From: Rana temporaria
Lineage: Eukaryota > Chordata > Amphibia > Anura > Ranidae
Assembly: GCF_905171775.1 (NCBI RefSeq)
Contig: NC_053492.1
Span: 322,441,578 to 322,505,577, forward strand
DNA: 64,000 nt
Direction: 5' to 3'
Shown here in pieces: positions 56,957 to 64,000 of this stretch. The notes below the pieces were generated by a model, which was not told the origin of the DNA, ran no database searches, and saw nothing but the letters and a program-made list of their open reading frames with translations. Made by a program: the position numbers and the translations under genes. How positions within the stretch are numbered: the first letter of the stretch is position 1; every line of letters starts with the position of its first letter.

Positions 56957-58380
56957 CTAGTTACATAGTTAGTCAGGTTAAAAAAAGTCCATCTAGTTCA
57001 ATCAAAAAAATAAATCATACAATCACATATACACAATCTTTCACCCACAGTTGATCCAGAGGAAGACGAAAAACCCCAGCAGAGCATGCTCAAATTTGCT
57101 ACAGCAGGGGGAAAAAATTCCTTCTGATCCCTCGAGAGGCAAACATATTTTCCCTGGATCAAACTTTACCTATAAATGTTATTACCCAGTTATATTAGGA
57201 AATAATCCAGGCCTTTTTTAAAGTAATCTACTGAGCTTGCCAGAACCACCTCTGGAGGTAGTCTATTCAACATTTTTCACAGCTCTTACTGCGAAGAAAC
57301 CTTTCAGTGTTTGGAGATGATTTTTTTCCCACTAGACGTAAAGAGTGCCCCCTTGTCCTCTGTGATGACATTAAGTGAACAGTGCATTTCTGCTCCCTAA
57401 TTGGGCAAAATCCATACCAAACCCATATCCGGGAATTGTAACCGTGAGTCATTTTAAATGGGATTTGACTTGTTTTTTTTTCTTTAGAAATGTAATTTCC
57501 TTTTAATACTGCCCAGATGTTTTCCTACTCCCACGTAAAGTGTTGTGTGGTCCTGCCCACATACTGAAACCCATCCGGGCACGTCAGGAGATAAATTACC
57601 CCTTTTGTTCCACATGTGATAAAATCTTTCGCTGGATGGATTTGTCGCTTTATCCCTGGAGTTAATCTCCCCTTGTGTATAGATTGTACTCATATTTTTG
57701 CCACCCAAATACATTATTTAAATTTTTTCTACATTAAACCTCATTTGCCATGTAGTTGCCCACCCCATTAAGTTGTTCAGATCTTCTTGCAAGGTTTCCA
57801 CATTATGCGGAGATGTCATTGCCCTGCTTAGCTTAGTATCATCCGCATATATGGAGATTGAACTGTTTACCCCATCCTCCAGGTCATTTATGAACAAATT
57901 AAATACGATTGGTCCCAGCACAGAACCCTGTCGGACCCCACTTCCCCCCCTTGATCATTCCGCGTATTTCCCATTTATCACCACCCTCTGAACCCGCCCT
58001 TGTAGCTAGTTTTTAATCCACATACTCACCCTAAGGTCCATGCCAACAAACCTTATTTTGTACAGTAAACATTTATGGTGAATTGTCAAATGCTTTTGCA
58101 AAATCCAGATACACCATGTCTACGAGTCTTATTTGATCTAGATGAACAACTCACCTCCTCATAGAAGGTTAAATAGATTGGAAATCCATGTGATTACTGC
58201 TAATGACTACTTTTTTCATTACAAAAATCTTGTATATAGTCCCTTATCATCCTCTCCAAGAGCTTGCATAACATTGATGTTAGGCTAACTGGTCTGTAAT
58301 TCCCAGGATGTATTTTAGGCCCCTTTTAAATATTGGTGCTCCATTGGCTTTTCTCCAACCCGCTGGTACCATTTCCAGTC
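56957..58380 (-). pseudogene. CR1 LINE copy 2
   Basis: - strand RT with L-G-P-I-V-F-N-L-F-I-N-D-L-E-D-G and the catalytic YADDTK (about 57840-57860). The thumb and 3' region (G-H-S-L-R-L near 57330) follow, and the tail (TTACATAGTTAGTCAGGTTA on the + strand) is at 56958. Stops and frameshifts throughout; the 5' portion with endonuclease is missing. Confidence 0.8.
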
Positions 58381-59989
58381 TGTAGTTGAATGTGAGTCTT
58401 TCGCGCTACTCAAGAGTAAAATGTGAATGTGACTGGAGGGATAGATGTTCAAAAAGCTGCAAGAACTGTCAGTGTTCACCTTACACATAAATGTTCAATA
58501 AAAATAATAGTGATCTCGCACTAAAGAGAATATCCAAAATGTGCAAAAATCATGTGCAAACAGCAATGCATAAATACACCAATAGATAAAGTGTAAAGAA
58601 ATTAATAATCCTGGAGAAAACTAAATAAAGTGCAATAAGTGTTATAAAGTCCATATAGTCCATATAAAGTGCAAACAAATCAAAAAAGTGCAAAGAATAT
58701 TGCAAAAAATGCAACTGATGCAATGAATGAAAATAGATGAATATATAGTCCTAGAGGGTCTCATACAGATATCTCAGGTGGGAGACCAATCCTTTAGTAT
58801 GACAAATATCTATGAGTGTTGTTCCCATCCGGGGTCTATTCACAATTGGGGTGCTGAACCAAATAGGAAATCCTACACCAGTGTCCCAAAACTCTCACCT
58901 CTGAAGTAGTTAATGGGGCATATATAGTTCTCCCGTCTATCCTCTGTTCACTTTCCACTGATAGCAGTACTGGCGAATGTCCTCCACCACTCCCGCTGGT
59001 CTCCTGGGTATCAGCTGTCCTAAAAGAAGGGGGGCGCTCCAACTAGGAGCACAAAAGCAGAGAGCAAAGGGGGAGAGAGGCCTCTATCTAATGCTGTAGT
59101 AGGGTAACTGTAAAACTTTATTCAATATCATAAAAATGGACTCTTACATCACAAAAAATAAAAACAAGCAAAGTATAGCAAATTGCGGCATTGTAAAAGC
59201 CGTCTTACTTGTCCTCCCGCTACTTCTGATCTACGGTGGCCTCGCTTCCTCCCTACGGCGTTACGTCACGTAACTTGTGACTTCTTCAGGGGAACCCGAT
59301 TGGTTGCTGAGGCATTGTTTATGTATAGCAAACACCAGAAATAGCCAATTGGCCATTTTGTTGAAGTTCATAATAAACATACTGGAGCCGCCATTTTCCT
59401 GATGATACAGGAAATGGTGTAGCAACCATTTTCTTGAAGTCCTGTCATTTGGTACAAGCAAATTCTAATAGAGCGGCCTTTATCTTATAATTAAAATAGA
59501 ACTCCATTGATAACAATCATGGATAATTACAGAGGCAATTAGATGGATCTGATTAATGGATAGCATCCAAATTGGTCCCAATCATGCATTGGCCACAGCG
59601 GCCTAACTGTGCAACTGCATGTATTTAGGAGCAAGTCAAAAAAAGTTCCACCCACCCAACCAAATAATGTAAGATGTATGAGTAAAAACCATTGTGTTAA
59701 AATTACTTAAAAGTTATAAATGGCTAGTTAACTAATTAAAACAATAATGGGGCTATATATTCATCCCTAATGTGGAATAGCGTGTGTCCAGTCCCTGTGG
59801 ATAAAAATCCTAACTGGCTGGCTGCCACCATATACTTGAAAGCAACAGGGGAAAAGCAAGATAAATATATGTAGCCACATTAAAATCAATAAAATAATAG
59901 GGAGGATGAATGGACCATCAAATAGTATATGAATATGGTGTATGGGTATTAAAAATTACTTAAAAAACAATTAAAACTAGAAAAGCTAC
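58381..59989 (-). mobile_element. PLE-3 non-coding end (terminal repeat and 3' UTR)
   Basis: Contains a hammerhead-like motif in the same orientation as the PLE fragments at 61645-64000. AT-rich, with many AAAGTGCAA-type strings (58600-58720). Assignment to PLE-3 is inferred from orientation and order. Confidence 0.5.
59259..59289 (-). ncRNA. Hammerhead-like RNA motif, copy 3
   Basis: - strand CTGAAGA, a GTCAC/GTGAC hairpin, GTAACGC. The stem differs from copies 1 and 2 by a compensated base pair (C-G to A-U), which supports a folded RNA. Confidence 0.5.
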
Positions 59990-61644
59990 AATTTCTGGTT
60001 AAATTGTGTGGTTAAAAGTGTTCTTGCCTCCACCAGTAGTCTACAACTGGAGTGGGCGGAGTAATTGGGTGGAGTGGCTTGAGTAACTGTTGTGTGGTTG
60101 GAGTGGCTAGAGTAACTGTGGAAACTGTAAATCCGTAAGAAAAAGTTGAAGAAGTGAGAATAGTTGGAAAAGTAGGAATGGTTTTAATGGTTTTTTTTTT
60201 TCAAAATTTTTTTTTTTTTTTTTTTTTCCAAAAATATATTTTTTAATTTTGTTCTTGCCTCCACCAATAGCCTAGAACTGGAGTGGGCGGAGTAACCTAC
60301 TCCACGATATTTCGTGAACCATTCGGCGAAACGTTTCACAAAGTAATCAGGAACAATCCACATGTTTCGGTATATTACTTGTCTATGTAGTGTAACTGTT
60401 GTGTGGTTGGAGTGGCTAGAGTAACTGTAAATCCGTAAGTTAAAGAAGTGAGAATAGTTGGAAAAGTAGGAATGGTTTTAATGGTTTATTTTTTTCAAAA
60501 ATGATTTTTCTTTCAAAATCTTTTTTCTTCAAAACGTTTTTTTAATTTCAAAAAAGATTTTTTTTTAAAGATTTTTTTTCTAAAAATATTTTTTTTCTAA
60601 AAATGATTTTTTAATTATTTTTTTAAAGATTTTTTGTAAAAAAATATATTTTTTTTTAAAAAAAAATGTTTAAAAAAAAAGATTTTTTCAAAAATGATTT
60701 GTTTTTCAAAAGTTTTTTTTTCCAAAAAGTTTTTTGTGGAAACTGTAAAATATATACATTTTAAGGACTTGAAGAATGCTCTCATTGAATTCAATGTTAA
60801 AAAAGTGTTAAAAAGCTTAATATTTTAAAAGTTATAAATAGTAAAAAAAAAAGTCCCATCATTAGCCGAAAGAGCTGAACGTTTTAAAAGTTGAATGGTT
60901 TTAATAGCTGAAAGTATGCATAAGTTATGCAGAGCCAAATAACTGAGCCAATTCCCCTCAGCATTGTGTGGGAGGAGCTATAATTCCCCTCAGCGTTGCC
61001 AGGAAACCAATGTTCTAAGCACAGACCAGAGTATTTTACCTCTACCTGAATACTTGTCGTTCTTCAAACGGTCGTATTTTAAAAACTACAAATCGTACAG
61101 CAAAGAGCTTTATATTGTGAGAATCACAAGACCCAGATTTACACTTTGATGTATGTCTCTGAAATATTAAAATTGAAGGCACAGTCGCAGTTTAGATTTA
61201 AATTTTAGGTGTGTAGACTGTAATTTCATTGAATGTCTATGGATGGCGTTAGTTGCAAACAAATGATCATTTTTTGAAAACGATCAGGACTATCGCTTAG
61301 CCGGGGACATGTGTAGTGGCAGCAGGGATAGCTGAACATTTTGATATAATATTTGTGTAGGTCGGCTTGAAAATGAGGGAGTGGTCGCAGTTTAGAAATC
61401 ATGTCCTGATTTTTCAGTTTTTGTCAGCTCACACTCTAGTTTCGCCATTCATTCCTATGGGACAAATTTCGCAGCAAAAATTACGATATTTAGTGAAAGA
61501 TTCAGCGAAACATTCCACAGAGCAATAGCCCACCAATCGGGAACAATCCGCACGTTTTGGTATATTACTTGTCTATGGAGTGTAAAAACTGTGGGAGGAG
61601 TTAGGGTGGTAAATTTGGCTATAATAATATATATGCGAGATTAC
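59990..61644. repeat. Unclassified repeat cluster with poly-A/T core
   Basis: CTCCACCARTAG-type block at 60026 and 60256. A GTTGTGTGGTTGGAGTGGCT block occurs at 60089 and 60389. GGTATATTACTTGTCTATG occurs at 60369 and 61558. Positions 60190-60740 are almost pure A/T homopolymer runs. It lies inside what looks like a PLE 3' region. Confidence 0.6.
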
Positions 61645-61825
61645 AATAAGTGATCTTGCTATGCAAGAACACTTAACCAAACTCCACATTCATTCTTCCC
61701 GGTGTTAGTGTTCTAAAACTGTGTATCCACCTGGATTCCTTTTGACTTATAGTTCTAATCTTATGACTACCTCTTCATGAGCCCTTATATTTCTCAATGC
61801 CCCAAAATTGATACTTGTTTATGAC
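61645..61825 (-). pseudogene. PLE-3 GIY-YIG C-terminus
   Basis: - strand F-W-G-I-E-K-Y, R-T-I-S-Q-K-E-S-R-W-I and G-R-M-N-V-E-F-G match the end of the PLE-1 endonuclease (F-W-G-I-E-K, H-R-E-S-F-W-I, L-N-V-E-F-D). It continues the domain that breaks off at 63377. Confidence 0.7.
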
Positions 61826-63376
61826 CGGCCGCACAGCGGGAGGTAAGCGCTGACCACGGCATCGAGAGGGTTAACACAGGCCGAGGTCACCGCTTACCTC
61901 CCTCTATGCGGCTGTGCCTGTGTCTCCTCTCCAGGCTCTCCTGCCCTGCCGACAATGTTATCCATCAGCAGAGCAGGGCTGGGAGAAGCCGGAGACACTG
62001 AACATTATGAGTGCAGGGATTTGTGGTTGCTAGGCAGCAGGTCGGATCCTATCAAAACAGCTATTGCTGTCCCCGCACATGCTCTGCTGCCTGCAGTAGC
62101 TAGGCAATGCGGACGCTGCCGAGGCTGGAGCCGCTGATTGCACGGAAACGTATGACGTCTGGAGACCCCGCCCACCCAGGCAGATTACGTCCATTCAAAA
62201 ACCAACAGGAGAGAGGAAGACACGTGTGAAGTGAAGCCATCAGATCGGGAGACAAGTAAAGGAGACAGAAGCAAAACAGGTAAACAAGAAAGGGGGTAAT
62301 AGAGGAGGACACAGGAAAGTGTAAATCGATAAAGATGAATGGCGGAAAAAAGGAGATAAGAAAGGGGGAAAAAGAGGGAAGAACAGATAGAACAAAAGGG
62401 GGCTATATAAAGAGAAAAATAAGGAAAACAGAAAAGGAGAGGAAAATAAGAGAAAAATACGAGTGAAAAATAAAAAGATGATAGAGAAATGAGAATAGGA
62501 AAAAAGGAAGAAATTAGTGGGAAAAGGAGACAAATTAAGAGGATAAGGTACAACTGAGAAAAATGTATGAAAATAAACTTAAAAAAAAACAAGTAAAGAA
62601 AATTAAAGTAATATAAAATAAAAATAAAGTGTGAAAAAATAATAAATATAAAAATAATAAAAAATAAAAATAAATAATAATAAATAGAAAAGGGGAAAAA
62701 AAGGAGAAATAAAAAATAATAATAAAGGATAAAAATGAAAGAACACGATGAATAAGAAACCATAAAGAGGAAAAAAATAAAATGGCAAAACCTAAAATAT
62801 TACAGGTGAAAAAGGAAGAGAACAAAGCTGGGGTGCAGAAGGACCTAATCAATGGTAATACAGGTTCAATAAAGCGGCAATCCTTTCATATCAACAAGCA
62901 GGTAATCACCCATTTGTTAATATGATCCTGATGTACAGCTCCTCCCGCCCCCTACTCTGCTGATAGGATGACATCGTTGGAAGGGTGGGAGAGCCAGTAG
63001 AGGACACACAGGCTGAATCCTGCCTCTGCCCTGCCAAAGGTAGGACTGTGCAGGGGAGGCAGAGAGCAAAAGGGGCCACTGTGATTACGGAGAAAAAAGA
63101 GGGGGCATGACTGCAAGGGGCACTGTAACGGAGAGCTGTGATTGGTAGGGGCACTGTGATGAAAAGGGAACTGCACTGTAAAGGGGGACTGTAATCCTTA
63201 CAGCTTCATTTACAGTGCAGTCTCCTTTATATCACAGTGCCCCCATTACATTACAGTGCGGAGGACTGACTCCGTGATTATCCCGTCACCAATCGCCCTT
63301 GCGAATGGGCGTTGCTGAAAAATTGGCTGCTCAGTCTAAATTGCCCGGGCCTATTTTTTGTCCCAGTCCGGGCCTG
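61826..63376. mobile_element. Insertion in PLE-3, right end of hAT-like type
   Basis: The right end CCAGTCCGGGCCTG (63363-63376) equals that of the 8797-11558 element. The left end does not carry the matching terminus. Contains the purine tract 62200-62870 and a hairpin-rich ACTGTAA/TTACAGT region at 63120-63265. Confidence 0.5.
62200..62870 (+). repeat. Purine-rich tract
   Basis: About 670 bp almost entirely A and G on the + strand (GGAGA, AAAAGG, GAAAAT patterns). Long Phe/Ser/Leu-rich ORFs on the - strand are by-products. Confidence 0.9.
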
Positions 63377-64000
63377 GGGGGGATCTTGGTTGTGTATTTG
63401 TGCAAAATGTCGCGATATGTTGTGTTTGGGAAATCCATTGGCAATATTATGCACATGTTCCTTTACTTTAACTTTTAGAGCCCTTTTAGTTCTACCTACA
63501 TATTGAAGGTTACAGCTACATTGTAATACATACACTATGCCTTCCTTATGGCAGCCTATGAAATCTTTTATGGTATGGTAACTGTCACGTGTTGGTTCTA
63601 ATGAAGTCTGTCCTTTTGCCCTGGAATTTTTTAGCATGTCGACAAGCGTAGCAGTTTCTACAGGGAAAAAAACCTTTCCCATTAAAGAATGAATAACTTG
63701 GTTTAGGTGGTGAAACCACCACTGATTTAACAATAATGTCCCTCAGTGTGGGTGCCCTTCTGTAAATAATTTTAGGCCTATCCGGAAGGATATGTTTAAG
63801 GTCTTAGTAATTTTTTAGGATGTGCCAATGTCGTTCTATCAACTTGGCTACTTCTTTATGTTGTACGTTATAGTCCAGAATAAGACCTGATACTGTGGTC
63901 GTTTCACTTTGTTCTGTAGCATCATATTTCTGTCCATCTCATGTACATCTTGTATTTGTTTTCTTAACCAGGAGTCATCATATCCCTTTTCTTCAAGAAT
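63377..64000 (-). pseudogene. PLE-3 RT thumb and GIY-YIG start
   Basis: - strand from the window end: an RT thumb-like region (K-G-Y-D, I-Y-R-R-A-P-like, frames broken), then a linker and G-I-V-Y-V-L-Q-C, L-Q-Y-V-G-R-T, H-V-H-N-I and S-R-H-F-A-Q-I-H-N (GIY-YIG). It stops at 63377 where a hAT-like end begins. Only distantly similar to PLE-1. Truncated by the window edge. Confidence 0.8.

Noticed and set aside
62185..62763. 192-codon - strand ORF rich in Phe, Ser, Leu and Tyr, membrane-protein-like
   Set aside because: It is the complement of a purine-only tract; all frames there are long and biased, with no domain or start context.
48184..64000. qpct exons 5-7
   Set aside because: I looked for the following conserved segment (Leu/Asp-rich, then GAPNP) and saw no match; later exons are presumed outside the window.

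Overview
This is a piece of a large, repeat-rich vertebrate nuclear genome, almost certainly an anuran (frog) and probably a ranoid. No prokaryotic gene, operon or CRISPR array is present. The only host gene recognised is qpct (glutaminyl-peptide cyclotransferase) on the + strand. Three consecutive internal coding exons lie at 14054-14200, 26729-27010 and 48004-48183. All have canonical splice sites and phase-0 borders, and they match exons 2, 3 and 4 of vertebrate QPCT. Exon 1 and the exons after 48183 were not found, so the window is the middle of one gene with introns of 12.5 kb and 21.0 kb, or is its flank.

Nearly everything else is mobile DNA, often nested several layers deep. From 1 to 6770 there is a composite: a Penelope-like element (PLE) on the - strand, a second PLE fragment head-to-head with it on the + strand, and a 5'-truncated Ty3/gypsy chromovirus fused in frame to that second PLE, ending in a complete LTR. 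PLE terminal repeats lie inverted at both ends and carry hammerhead-like RNA motifs. From 6770 to 14050 a CR1 LINE (- strand) is split by a 2.76-kb hAT-like element, which itself holds a minisatellite and a MITE. From 14600 to 24900 there are a Tc1 element with two MITEs nested in it, an L1 LINE whose ORF1 and ORF2 are each interrupted by a mappable insertion, a tRNA-Thr-like sequence, a DIRS-like recombinase remnant, a palindromic retro-insertion, and a Harbinger remnant with a MADF-domain exon.

From 27300 to 50560 intron 3 and the flank are filled with copies of one TTAA-targeting family (called family A here), hAT and Harbinger MITEs, a degraded gypsy copy (- strand), a gypsy-type solo LTR, two paralogous copies of one dispersed repeat, and an L1 ORF1 piece. 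From 50560 to 64000 there are TTAA- and C-NNN-G-flanked MITEs, a second gypsy copy with only two in-frame stops in the part retained, Harbinger MITEs, a CR1 LINE, and a PLE on the - strand (58.4-64.0 kb) that appears split by two insertions.

The most useful signals are structural. Several insertions sit inside LINE reading frames or inside paralogous repeats, so empty sites can be read within the window and target-site duplications assigned: TTAA for family A, 8 bp for hATs, TWA for Harbinger MITEs, 5 bp for a solo LTR, 15 bp for the palindromic retro-insertion. Family names are pattern recognition from protein motifs, terminal repeats and target duplications; no database search was possible. 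Degraded retroelements are described only, and no repaired sequence is given.
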